From: Chaetorhynchus papuensis
Lineage: Eukaryota > Chordata > Aves > Passeriformes > Rhipiduridae
Assembly: GCA_013396525.1 (NCBI GenBank)
Contig: VWYX01000905.1
Span: 100,561-164,560 of the forward strand
DNA: 64,000 bases
Reading direction: 5' to 3'
In this document: positions 40,973 to 52,279 of the stretch, piece after piece
How the letters are laid out: every line of letters starts with the position of its first letter
Numbering within the stretch: position 1 is the stretch's first letter
Translations under genes and position numbers: made by a program
Notes under the pieces: model-generated
The model's database searches: none
Told to the model about the DNA's origin: nothing
Seen by the model: the letters and a program-made list of their open reading frames with translations, nothing else

Positions 40973-42025
40973 CTATTTGGTTTGCCCTAGGCCTCGTTTT
41001 TGGTAGCAGGAGTTTTTGGTAGTGCAGGGGCTACAGAGATTGCTTCTTTGAGCTGGAATGTCTGACAAAGCCAGTCCCTGGTGGCTCCAAAGATGGACGT
41101 GCCGTTGGCCAGGGCTGGGCCAATTAGAAATGGTGGTAATGCCTCTGTGATAACATATCTAAGAAGAAATCAAAACAAAAGTGGCACAGTTTTAATTCCA
41201 GCCAAAGAAAAGCAGAGTGAGAATATGTGAGAGGAACAACTCTGCAGACACCAAGGTCAGGGGAGAAGGAAAGACAGGAGGTGCTTCAGGCACTGAAACT
41301 GAGATTCCCCTGCAGCCCGTGGTGCAGCCCATGCTGAGGCAGCTGTGCTCTGCAGCCCACGGAAGTCCATGGGGATGCAGAGATCCATCCAAAGCCCATG
41401 GAGAAGCCCCAGGCTGGAGCAGGTGGATGCCTGAGAGGAGGCTGTGGCTCTGTGGGAGATCCATGGTCTCCTTGAAGGACTGCACGCCACGGAAGAATGA
41501 CCCACGCTGCAGCAGTTTTGGGAGGACTGTTGCCCATGGGATGGACTCACACTGCAGCAGGTCACAGAGAGCTGTTGCCTGTGAGACTGATTCATGTTGG
41601 AGAAGTTCATGGAGAAATGTCTCCCATTGGAGGGACCCCACAGTGCAGCAGGGGAATGACTCCTCTCCCTGAGCAGTGGGATACACCACGGGTGATGAAC
41701 TGACCATAATTCCCATTCGCTGTTTCCTTTCACCACTGGGGTAGGAGGTAGAGCTTGGGAAGGAGGAAGCAGTGGGGGGGAAGTTGTTTTTAAGGGCTTT
41801 TTTTACTTCTCATTATCCTGCTCTGATTATGTTAGTAATAAATTCATTTTATATCTCTATGTTGAGCCCATTTTGCCCTGATGGCATTTGATGAATGATC
41901 TCTCCCGGTCCTTATCTCAACCCGTGAATCCTTTGTTACATTTTCTCTCTGTCCAGCTGCAGAGGGGAGTGAGTAAGCGGCTTTCATGGGTACCTGGCAT
42001 CCAGCCAGTGTCAACCTGTGACACA
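40973..42025 (+). mobile_element. ERV LTR of a bird ERVL-type family, about 1.05 kb
   Basis: Recognised by its order of signatures: GGTTTGCCCTAGGCCTCG and TTTTTGGTAGCAGG at the left, GTGAGAGGAACAACTCTGCA with GACACCAAGGTCAG near 41230, a 45-bp tandem repeat (41499-41654), GGGGTAGGAGGTAGAGC, a polyadenylation signal AATAAA at 41837-41842, then TATCTCAACCCGTGAATCC and TGGCATCCAGCCAGTGTCAA near the right end. No gag, pol or env is attached, so it is a solo LTR or LTR fragment. I could not find matching target duplications, so both ends may be off by several bases. Open frames of 150-174 codons on both strands are a by-product of the 45-bp repeat. Confidence 0.75.
41499..41654. repeat. 45-bp tandem repeat, about 3.5 units, inside the LTR
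   Basis: Units start at 41499, 41544 and 41589, each exactly 45 bases, with a partial fourth from 41634. Each begins with a variant of GACCCACGCTGCAGCAG. Because 45 is a multiple of three, both strands stay open and the translations show a 15-residue periodicity. The units differ at many positions, so the repeat is old. Confidence 0.85.
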
Positions 42026-45000
42026 CTCGAGTCATATGAATGAAAAACTATGTACAGTATTCTGTAGCAATTAACACATACCATCCCCTTGCTTGGCTGT
42101 TTCTAAGGCTTTAACACATTCTTCTGTTAACACTTCAGTCACACCCATCTTAATATTTTTGGTATAAACCTCTACACATTCTGTCAGTTAATTATCTTTG
42201 TTTGTTTCCATTTGTTTTTCAATAATTTAGCCATCTAACCTCAAAGAGGCATGACTCCTCTTGCGTCTGGCTACTTCCAATTGCAAGTTTATTAAACTCA
42301 ACAGCTGACTATCGCCAAAGGTATCCTGCTATTTGCTACATTTAATTATAAAACAGGAGTGTGTTCTACTTTCCATCACCTGTTTCAGCAAACACATTTC
42401 TACTGCACAGAGGGTGACTATTTTTGGAAATTATTAAATTTTTTTTTCAGCTTACTGAAACCCAGGTTAATCTGTATACAAACAGAAGACAACTGTTCAA
42501 GCTTACAAAAATTTTTGCAAGACTTGAACAACAGAGACTGTACAAGATTGTGCATGAATAGGTGAAGATTTTTAGTCTATCCACAGGATGCATTAATGAA
42601 ACTGATCTCAGATTTCACAACTGGCACTTTTGAAGTTAGAAATTAGCATTAGAACCACAGTTTGCTTCCCGTTGGTAAAGCTTTTTGTGGTCCTTCAAGT
42701 TTAAGGGTGATGCCAGTCATAATTTTATCAGATAGTTCAGTATCTTTTTGACATAACACAGGTGGTGTATTTTCTAAAAGAGCTGACAAGGTCTCAGACT
42801 AACATCCAAGAAGTGTGTATGATGTTTTACCCAAGCATTTGAAGCTCAGTGCCTTAAGGCACTTTCTAGTTCAAACACCACTCTGGGATTTGTGGATGGA
42901 TGTACTACTTCCTCAGCTAAGATTTTCTTCTATGACTAATTTCTCTGAGGAGTAATGTGGTACTATCTTTTTACAGAGACACCTGCACCTTACAGTTCTC
43001 TTGAGACCATGATGTGAAAGCTAACACCGTGAAAACAAAAGTCAAGATTTTCTGATATTTTTTACTATTGGCAGCAGGCTTTCTAGCCATCTGCAACTAG
43101 CAGTGACAGACACTTTCAGTCCCTCCTGCCAATGGGAATATCATCACAACCTTAGGCAATAAAGAAACAATGCAGTCAAGTCTTAAGTGATCAGCACATT
43201 CCATGCTCTAAATAGGACCGCTGTGTCAGCCTTTCCTTAGACTTTTAGGACTTTTTTTTTATGCAGGACAAAAACCACACAAGAAAGCATCAACCCAGCA
43301 TTCCTTTGATAACAAGCATCTGAACGCTCCAATTAAAGCGTGGGTATTGGCTACTAAACACTGCCATGTACCAACTGCTATGAACCTCCTCAACAGCCAC
43401 ATGGGCAGAAAAGAATTGTCATCTAAGGGCAAAAATAATATTGCAGCATGGACAAATAAATGAAAGACATTTTTGCACCACTGTAGTTAAGGAAATGTAT
43501 CCTGTTGGAATCAGTTACAAAATGGACACCTGAGACTTGCAGCAGTTGGAGCCTTCCATCTTTAAAGAACAAGTTATCTGAAGCTGTAGGTTTTCCTCTG
43601 TTTCCTGCAAGTTTGTGGCACACAGGGCATCACAGGAAAATGGATATGTGAGATGGGGTTGAAATTTGGCCTTCTTCTTTGAAGGCCACGTTTCTCAGTT
43701 TTCAGAGATCAAGTTTGCTGTGCAGATTTTCTGATTAGCTTTTGAATCATAGATTTAAATTCAAAAATCTAGGTACTTTTCAGATACAACCTTTGCCAAA
43801 ATCATTGATCAGTGTCATGTCAAAAATATTTCGCTTCAAAGCTAGGTCTTACTTCAAGGAAAACATTTTTTATCAAAATGATATTAACAAAACTTTCTGC
43901 AACCAGTGCTAATCTTTCATGCAGCTTTATCCAGATAAAGCCTCATAAGGTTTTTTATCAGATTTGAAAATTCAGCAGGTTAGAAAGTCATGCTGTCGTC
44001 TTTCCTTCTCCAGTAATACCACGCTATCTCAAGTGCACTTTTGATACACTTACTTACCCTATTTGCACTCTGTCCTAGGTAGGTCAGCATTTCTGTGTTC
44101 GAAATACAATAATAGAAGCTGAAACTCAGGTTGAGTCTGGAGTTTTTGCAATTAGGAAAAAATAAACATCCTATTTTAAAAGAAAATTTTAAAAATTTAC
44201 CTCAGAGGCACACATGGAATCTTTACTGTTCCATTTTTATTGCTCTTTCTCCAAACATAACTACTTTCAACACTGAATAAAACCAAATAAATTCAAATAT
44301 ATTTACCATGGGTGCCTTCCACAAACTTAAGAGATAAGCTTTTACTTTTGTGTATTTCATAATAAAGTAAAAGACCTCAACCAATTGCTTGAGGCAACTG
44401 TGCAGAACTTTTTAATATGATTGTTACATGGTAGCTTGATGTATTTTTCCCCCTAGAGATGGAAGAAATAGGGCAAATGAGTTGTTTTTACTACCTTCAG
44501 TTATTACCTGGAGTCATGAGTTGTTTTTCCTTTTGACAGACGCTGTAATGTCAAGGTGGCACCAGCCCACTCCTGGCGAGGCTCTATCCTAGGAAAGTGT
44601 TTTGCTCATAATAGGCTGCCTGACAGTCTGACCTTTATCACATTTTTCTTTCCTGTCACCTTCAGGAAGGGCAGCTGTGGTGGTGTTGATGTATTTCATA
44701 CACAGACAAATAATTTCAGAATTATTCTGAAACACTAAAAGTTACCTTCTTGATCTTGCAACACCTTCTGGGTTTTGTGATTTGTACTAAAAATAAAAGA
44801 AATCTGAATTTGTCTTTGATTACTTGGTTCCAGGATCATTAAGAGTTTCTAGTGCTCTGTTTCCCAAGGCGCTTTCCCAACACGCCTTCATGTCTGAAAA
44901 ATGAAAGCTAACTCGTTGGTAGGGAAAGCTTACTTCTTCAGAAAAAATGGAAATCTATTGTCCAAGAAGATTAAATCCTTAGTCACTCAGTTAAAGTCAC

Positions 45001-48000
45001 AAATTATCAGCTCTGCAAACAGCTTTTTCCTCTAAGGACTGCACAGAGACCTGCAACATCTCTCTGAGGTCAAAATGTGTCTCTGACAAGGATATGCAGA
45101 ATGCAATCGGCTTTAGGTGGCATAGTCTAGTGAATATTTATATTTCTCTATCTTTCTTTTCAGTTTTATTTCTCTTTCAGTGTTAAAAAATATATAATGT
45201 ACACCTTTTGAATGTATGTTTAAATATTGTATTTTAAATATGCCACTATTCTATTTAAATACATGTTTCAAACTTTCTGGAGTCGCTAGCTGCATTGAAT
45301 TAACGCTCCCAATGCATTTAAGCATTAGCACAAAGCATATGGATTAGGTAGCTGGGCAAGTTTGATGTTTCAGCTGTTTATAAGCCATTTACAGATTATG
45401 CCAATGATGAAAAAATACATTTTGTTTATTATGCAGGCATAAAGTAGTAAGACAGCAAGAAAAACTTGGTTTTGGGCATTAAGCAACATGGAAGGATGCT
45501 TAGACCTGCACGCTTTTTTTTTTTTTTTTCAGCGCTTAACACTTCAGCCTGTTACTAGAACAATTTTGTCATGTTTGGGGTTTTTTTTCCCTTCACTGCT
45601 TTTCAGAGGATGTTTGAATCACTGCACTGAGAAATGGCATCAAGTTGTCAAAAACAGTATCTGCATATGATAAAGCAGACACCCCCATATATATGATTCT
45701 CTGACAAAAGAGAACTCATCTGAACTTTCAGAAAAGACCGCAGTATTCTGCTGCAAAGTGTAAAATATGCCTAAAAATACTCTTCATCAAAATTGGGAGG
45801 AGGGGAAGGGAAAAAAATAGTTGTCTGTAAAAGAAAAACTGCCTATAAAACAGATTTTCTGGACAAAACAATACAACCATGGCAGTTTTCAAGATCAACC
45901 TTTCCACATGTGTAGATAAGTCACTTGTCGTGACTGATGCTGCCTGCCTGTTGCTCACCACCAGTTTTTCTTGCATCATCATTAAATAAGGTCCTGCTGA
46001 GCAAATTTTTGCCTACGTTCAGATGAGCAGAGCTAGCAGCAGTTTTCTTTACAGCCTGCTTCTTACACAATTATATTCATACATAAGCACTAAGGTATGC
46101 ATCAGGCATCAATTAAGGGACACTTCAGATACAAGCAATTTCCCGAAATCCATAAGCCTAAGTTCTCACCTGGGTATGCAACCAGAAGTGGCCATTTTTT
46201 CATATCAACAGAAAAAAGGACTATAAAAAATATTGAATTCCAAACTGCTAACACATAATGCAGTCAATTGGACTTAAATCACCCAGCTCTGTACTTCTCA
46301 GAGATTCAGCTAGTGATACAGCATTGACTTTCAAATTAAGGAAGGATTTTAACACACTTTAAGGTGCTAGTGCTGAAAATGCAATACATAAAGGCACCTT
46401 TATACCAACAGAAAACAGACTGCAAGGGCAGCAGAGCAGCAATGCGAGGCCTGGGACTGTATCCTGAACTGTGCCCAACATCTTCCATTCTCTTACTGCA
46501 GTGTTCTTTTAGAAAACAGAGCAAGATTATTCTTTTGAGGGACTGGAAGAAGACAAACTGTACCTTCTCTTCTGTAAGACTTGTTCATGAGAAATTTTTT
46601 AGAAAATAAATCTGATTTAATTTAGTTCTTTACACATGCTGGATTTAAGATTTTACTCTCAGATCAATCTCACCACCAAGCTCCTGAAATGGAACCCATG
46701 AGACAGCATGCCACTAAACAGAGAACTAGAAGTCATGCTCAGTTTCCTCAATCACATAAAAAATAAAAACTGTTCTGCTGACCTACTCATCCTGGTTCAC
46801 CAACTTTTTCAGGTTGACCAGGAAATATCTCAGCCAACTGAGCTTAGAAGATCCTGTAAGTGAAAGCTTTTGGACCACAACAGAAAAGTATGACCAGAAT
46901 TTTTTAACAACTTTTTAAATCAAATTCTCTTCTTGTTAGGAGACATATTGATGCCAGTATATGTAACAGATTGCTTAACATGCTTGTTAAAACAATTTAA
47001 GAAATAGGTTTATTTATCATAGGTTTTATTATAATCATCTACTATATAATAATCAAAATAGTGTATTTTTCTATAAATATACAATATATATAAATTTTCA
47101 CAATAAATGCATGTACACAGCAGATCAAAATCTCTGAGGACAAAGGAAAAGGAAACAAGTTTCCCAAGTATAGTTTTCCAGATCTTTGTAGTGTTATCCA
47201 TCATGTCTTTCCCTGCTTTGGGAGAGGGGGCAGGCAAAGACAGCATTTGATATCTTCATTTCTTCTGAAAAAATAAAATAAAAAAACCCTAAGAAAGGTA
47301 ACTTGCATCAGAACAACCAGAGCTTTGTTTCTCTGGATCAGAAGCACAGCTCAACACAAATGGAGACTAGCAGCTGCCCCAAAAAGCATGTCCATTACCA
47401 CCCTGAGGAAGTGAGGCACTGTCTTACTCTTATTACATGTTCTTACATTGCAATAAAACATGCTCTGGGAAAAATGGTCTCCTACCTGGAGGTTGAGCAC
47501 CCCAGGGGGTACAGGGAAGCAAGTATTAGAGTTATTGTTTATTTTTTTATCTAAAAGTATTAAGAAAGAAGTAAAACTTTACTAATACTTAACATGTCTT
47601 CACACTGCATCCTCACCTAGTCTGTATGCCAGGTGGTCACACTCGACACAGAGAGTACACAAGGCATCCTTCAAGAACACTGGGTGCTTCACAAGGCAGA
47701 AGGGGGGTGACAGTGACACCCTCAGTCTTTCAGTGTACTGACATATTGACATTTACATGTGCCCAGTTAAGTGGATCTATAGACTACATTACATAGCATT
47801 TGCAACTAAACTAACCCTCACAAAAGGACCTGGTCTCTCAAAGAGGTTCTGGAAAAAAAACCCCTGCAGATTGAAGGGAACACAAATAATACAAGCACAA
47901 ACAGACAAGAAAGTTCCAGAGCTGATACTTCTGCTCCTAAGGTAAGTCCTTTATCAACCACTTTGCATGGTAATATCACTGACAATGTAGTCAGATTTTG

Positions 48001-48069
48001 ACAAAAAGTTGGCCAAAAACTTTGAAAACTATCAAGGTAAGTATTTGAAGTGCAAATTTACATGTATTA
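42026..48069. other. Intergenic, 6 kb, no gene seen
   Basis: AT-rich spacer with T runs at about 42430-42440 and 45513-45528. Short open frames here, including 47303-47554 and 47757-47945, show nothing recognisable. Confidence 0.5.
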
Positions 48070-49425
48070 TTGTTAACAATGAACCTCTTTTTGAATGCAT
48101 ATTGTACCTTTAAGACATTAGCTAACAATAGTATGGAGCCACAAGGATTAACAGGGCATTTACAAACTAGCCATCCAGGACATGAAAAGTTTTTTCAGCA
48201 ATGTTTAAAGTCCTGTGATACTCAGTCCAGTACTTCACGAAACTTCACAGGAAACACTGCTGAAGGTTTGAAGAAACAAATATTAGAACAACCTATGCGT
48301 TCTGGGAGGTTTGAAACTACAAGCATTCCTAACCTGTCTCAGTTTATGGTACTTGCTGTATTTTTTACACTATAAAGTACATAAAGAGCAACTTTTTTGT
48401 CAAACCCTACGAAAAAGATGTAATGACAAAGTTAGCTACTCAACAGTAAACTGTTCCTTTAGTAAAAATGCTGTTTTATGAAAAAACTGCAAGTGTAATC
48501 ACTAATGAAGTGGCTGCTTTGAACAGAATAAAGGGATCTCAGAATATAAGTTACAGCAAGAGTGAAATTCAATTACTGGATCACTCATGGGCAAGCTAGT
48601 GCAGCAAATAAACTGGAGACAAAAGCACACAAAGTCCTACATTGTCATCCAAGTGGTTAATTTTATAAAAACAAGACCTTTCAATATTAGAATCTTTACA
48701 ATACTTTGGAAACAGATGGGAAAGTCATCATGAAAGTCTTTTGGACCACAGGGGTTCACTGGTTATCCCACGTCAAAGTTCTCAAAACAGCTGTCAAACT
48801 TACATTTTTCTTTCACAGAAAGAAAAGTAATTGTTCCACATCTCCTGACATTTTCTGTGATGAAAAGGGCCTGCCAGTACTATACTAATATTTTTGAAAA
48901 ATAAAAATTTTTAATATGTCTCTTCAAGATCAAGATGTCTTAACAATGAGCAAGAAAATTTTTCTTTTTAAATTAAAGTTATTGTATGGAGGGAGCATTT
49001 TGAAAACAGAAGCTTAAAAATGTTTCCATCATCATGCAATATTGTTGCAAAAAGAAGTGTAAAAGTGTCACCCATAAAAACTTCTAATATCTGTACACTT
49101 GTACACAGAAGTAACCTTCTAACCCGTTTTAAAAAAATCTTCCAAAGGAAAGTTTTTCTATCCACGTTAACAACAAAAAATTCAAGACCTTTCAATTAGT
49201 TTGCAAATCCAACTGACTTGACATCAGAGAAAATGAAAACTTACTAGTTGAAAATTAAGTTGAATATTAATACACCTTTTCATAAGTAGTTGGCAGGACC
49301 AAAAAATGAGCATCGTGATTTAGTAAGCACAACTTTCAACATACTTTCTATTTGGATCAATATCGTCCTGAGGTATCTTTTTCAGTAATGACAGGTATTA
49401 AAAATAGATACTAAAAATAGATATT
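48070..49425 (+). pseudogene. Fossil hAT transposase, ZBED5/Buster-like
   Basis: Colinear fragments in two plus-strand frames resemble the hAT-superfamily transposases related to ZBED5, FAM200 and SCAND3. At 48070-48375 there is the end of a BED zinc finger (LANNSMEPQGLTGHLQTSHP, with the His pair). At 48641-48733 a segment reads VVNFIKTRPFNIRIF and stops at TGA. At 48706-48888 the next piece, in another frame, reads TGVHWLSHVKVLK, the family V-R-W-L-S-x-G-x-V-L block. At 48913-49014 NMSLQDQDVLTMSKK matches the L-N-x-S-L-Q-G-x-D block. At 49370-49411 EVSFSVMTGIKNRY matches the C-terminal dimerisation block. Stops and at least two frame changes make it non-functional. BED and catalytic-core regions are far closer together than in intact family members, so an internal deletion is likely. 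No terminal inverted repeats were recognised. It could be a dead DNA transposon or a dead domesticated copy. Confidence 0.8.
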
Positions 49426-49737
49426 AAAGATTAAAATAAGGTAAATTGAACTTAGAACCAAATCTCTGAATCTCTGTACCACAGGGTTGTACAAAACTTT
49501 CTAAAAATAATGAGGCATCAGGTTATTTCTGAGCATCACTTACTAATCTTCTACTAGGAACAGAAAAATACTTTGTACCTCTCATAAAAAATATCTGAAA
49601 ATTGTTTATCTCATCTATACTTTATATATCTACCTTTTTATATTTTTATCATGTACTTAATTAGCACAGCAGTACATATGCATAGTTTATAAGCAGTAAG
49701 TGTGCATGCTTAAAATATTTCTTTTAAATCCATCTCT
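49426..49737. other. Short AT-rich spacer
   Basis: Lies between the hAT fossil and a CR1 fragment. The missing 3' end of the hAT element could be here but no terminal repeat is visible. Confidence 0.4.
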
Positions 49738-50203
49738 GGATTCCCCAGCACAGGAAACCACAGGCCTGTTGGGAGTGAGGAGGCCACAGAGATGACTGGA
49801 AGACTGGAGTACCTCTCCTACGAAAACAAGTTGAGAGAGCTGGGGTTATTCAGACAGGAGAAAAGGAGGCTCTGGGGTGAACCCTTCAATGTATAAGAAA
49901 GGCTTGTAGGAAAGGAGGTGCCATTTCACCAGGGCATGTAGTAACAGGACAAAAGATAAGAGTTTTAAAATGAAAAGGATTAAATTTAGATTTGACATAG
50001 GGAAGAAAACGTCTACAATAAAGGTGATGCGGCACTGTTGCAGGCTGCCAAGAAAAGCTGTGGATGCCCCATTCCTGGAAGTCCTGGAAATGTTCAAGGT
50101 CAGGTTGGACAGGGTGGCTCTGGGCAACCTCCTCTAGTGAAGGATGTCCCTGTCCCACGATCTTTAAAGGTCCCTTCCAACCGTGCTGCGATTCTGGGAT
50201 TCC
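49738..50203 (+). mobile_element. CR1 LINE 3' fragment, plus strand, diverged
   Basis: Recognisable CR1 ORF2 C-terminal and 3' region: AGTACCTCTCCTACGAAAAC near 49810, GGATGCCCCATTCCTGGAAG near 50060, then ATGTTCAAGGTCAGGTTGGA, and the end AAAGGTCCCTTCCAACCGTG. It is 5'-truncated. It lies downstream of MFSD14B, in the opposite orientation. Confidence 0.87.
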
Positions 50204-50710
50204 ACTTCAAAAATCTGAGCGATTGCTGGGATACTATTAGCACTAATAAATTTGACAACTGCTGCTTTTAACACTAACATACTGTAATTCTATAGATCAA
50301 GTTTACAACATTCTAAGCTGGGATCAGGTAAAACCTATCCAACTGCAGTCTGGCCTGCAGCAAAAAAAGAATATCCAGCATAAAAGCCCAGGCTTGGATT
50401 ACACCTAAACCTTGTCAGAAAAAGCGTTTTAATTCTGCAGTACTGTTCAGATCAGAAATTGTTCTCCGGGATTTTTTTTGTACTTTCATTCTCCACTTCT
50501 CTACCCCAGTGGCTACCGTGTCAGACACCAAAGGAATTTCTAAGCAAAGCAGGGTTTTCACCACGCTTGATGACACAGACACAACAGGAGTTCAGGTACT
50601 GCCATCCAGCACTAGGATTACGCACTTCTGTTCTGAAGCAGAGAAGGCACAACAGTGAACTTGGAAGAACACGCACTTACTCATGAAACCTAGAAAGCTT
50701 AATATTTATA

Positions 50711-52075
50711 TTTATTATGCATTAGGAAGCTTATTAACTTAAAAACTAAACCGCATAGTACAAAAGGTTTCTTAATCTGTGCTCAATGTGGAACAAGTTT
50801 CAAAATATATATTTTTAAAATTTGTTCAGTCAATACACAATCCTTTTAAAAAACTGTATAACTGTCCATACCCTCATTACATTTATAAATACATGATTTA
50901 CACAGAACCCCATCTGGAAAAATTAAAACTCCTTACAAATATCTACATTGCTTACATATAAAACATTCATAGGAGTACTTCATTAAAGTTGGGTTTAATA
51001 GTCCATTTACAATGCAGCAAAATACATATAAATCTGTGTATTCTTCATAAAATGTCTCTAAAAATTAGCACATTTGTAACCATTCATAACACCTCTGAAG
51101 AATCTTTTAGAAAAAAAATCTGATATGAATATATCCATGATATTCAGCAGGTAAGACAGTGATATGAAGGCTAAATATGATTAATAACTGAACACTAAGA
51201 AGCAGTTAAGGCAGGGGTGAAAAGAATTAATAGGAAAAATTAGTTTATATGGCAGATAAAGTGACAAAATGCAGTACATACATATATTTCTTGATGTAAA
51301 CTACTCTGGCACCCACTTAGAAGTGTCTGTATTTCTGACCTTGCTCATTTTAAAATTGAAGTCTTATTTTTTTATATGGAAAACATTAATGGGACCTGGC
51401 TCTCAGGTGTCGTCTGGATTTGTTTTAACTGCACAAAACTGAGAATGTGGGTTTACACTTTCTGTATGACCTTCAGTTATGGGTAATTACTGTCATGTGT
51501 GATCACCCACATTCAGAATTCTGCCATCTCAGTTTCATCACTGCTTTCTGATAACTAGTGGACTCCTTGTTAGTAAATAATATTTGAGAATTTCACTGAT
51601 GACCACTATTTCAGGTACCAAAACTATACAAAGATCAGTGCCTCTAGTACCATGAAGACTACATGTGGCATAGATGCAGACAAAAGGCATAAGAAATGCA
51701 AAACAACCTATAATAGTGATGGCAGAAATTGTTATGGCTCAAACCTGTTTATTTCACATTATCTTGAAATTTGGGGAACTGAACATTCAAACTTTAAAAA
51801 AAATTCTACCTGTATATTCAGGTTTCTATCCAATATCGGAATTTGACACAGCATTTGCAGTCCAATATTGGGTAGAATCACAACCAGCTTGTGACTTACT
51901 GTTCTAAAAAAGCACTCCTGCAAGCATGACATCAACCTCAAGTACCATACAGCAAGTGACCTCCTGTCACAGCTGCCTTCCTCTCAAAGGCAAGATATTC
52001 TGTACCTCCCGCCAAGCTTCCAGAGCCACAATTCAGGGCATGAATTTGCTCCATAGACCCCTCAGAATTTAGCCT
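50711..52075 (-). other. MFSD14B: Probable MFSD14B 3' UTR
   Basis: AT-rich sequence directly after the stop codon, free of recognised transposons until the CR1 at 50.2 kb. Candidate polyadenylation signals on the minus strand are AATAAA at 51748-51753 and at 50711-50716, and ATTAAA at 50994-50999. The true cleavage site cannot be chosen from the sequence; the outermost candidate before the CR1 was used as the limit. Confidence 0.4.
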
Positions 52076-52279
52076 TCATACAGTGCTATCCTGCAGCAAT
52101 GGTTCAATGTCCTCTTCATTACTTTGGTCTAGGTTGTTACTCAGACTGCTGCTGATGCTGTTGCTGTGTTTTTTGGTACTGCTGGCTTTGCTGTTCTCAG
52201 GAATAAATAAGGCGACTAGAAAAGCCAGAAGAACAATGCACGCTCCAACCAGGAAGGGTGGACCAGGAATGATCATTCT
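52076..52279 (-). CDS. MFSD14B: MFSD14B terminal coding exon
   Basis: 204 bases including the TGA stop at 52078-52076. Starts RMIIPGPPFL after TAG, covers the last membrane helix (CIVLLAFLVALFI) and a Ser/Asn-rich cytosolic tail ending EEDIEPLLQDSTV. Visible residues 340-406. Confidence 0.94.
   Translation of the reverse strand, partial: RMIIPGPPFLVGACIVLLAFLVALFIPENSKASSTKKHSNSISSSLSNNLDQSNEEDIEPLLQDSTV

Noticed and set aside
41192..41736. Long overlapping open frames on both strands (up to 174 codons)
   Set aside because: They lie wholly inside an ERV LTR and stay open because of a 45-bp tandem repeat.
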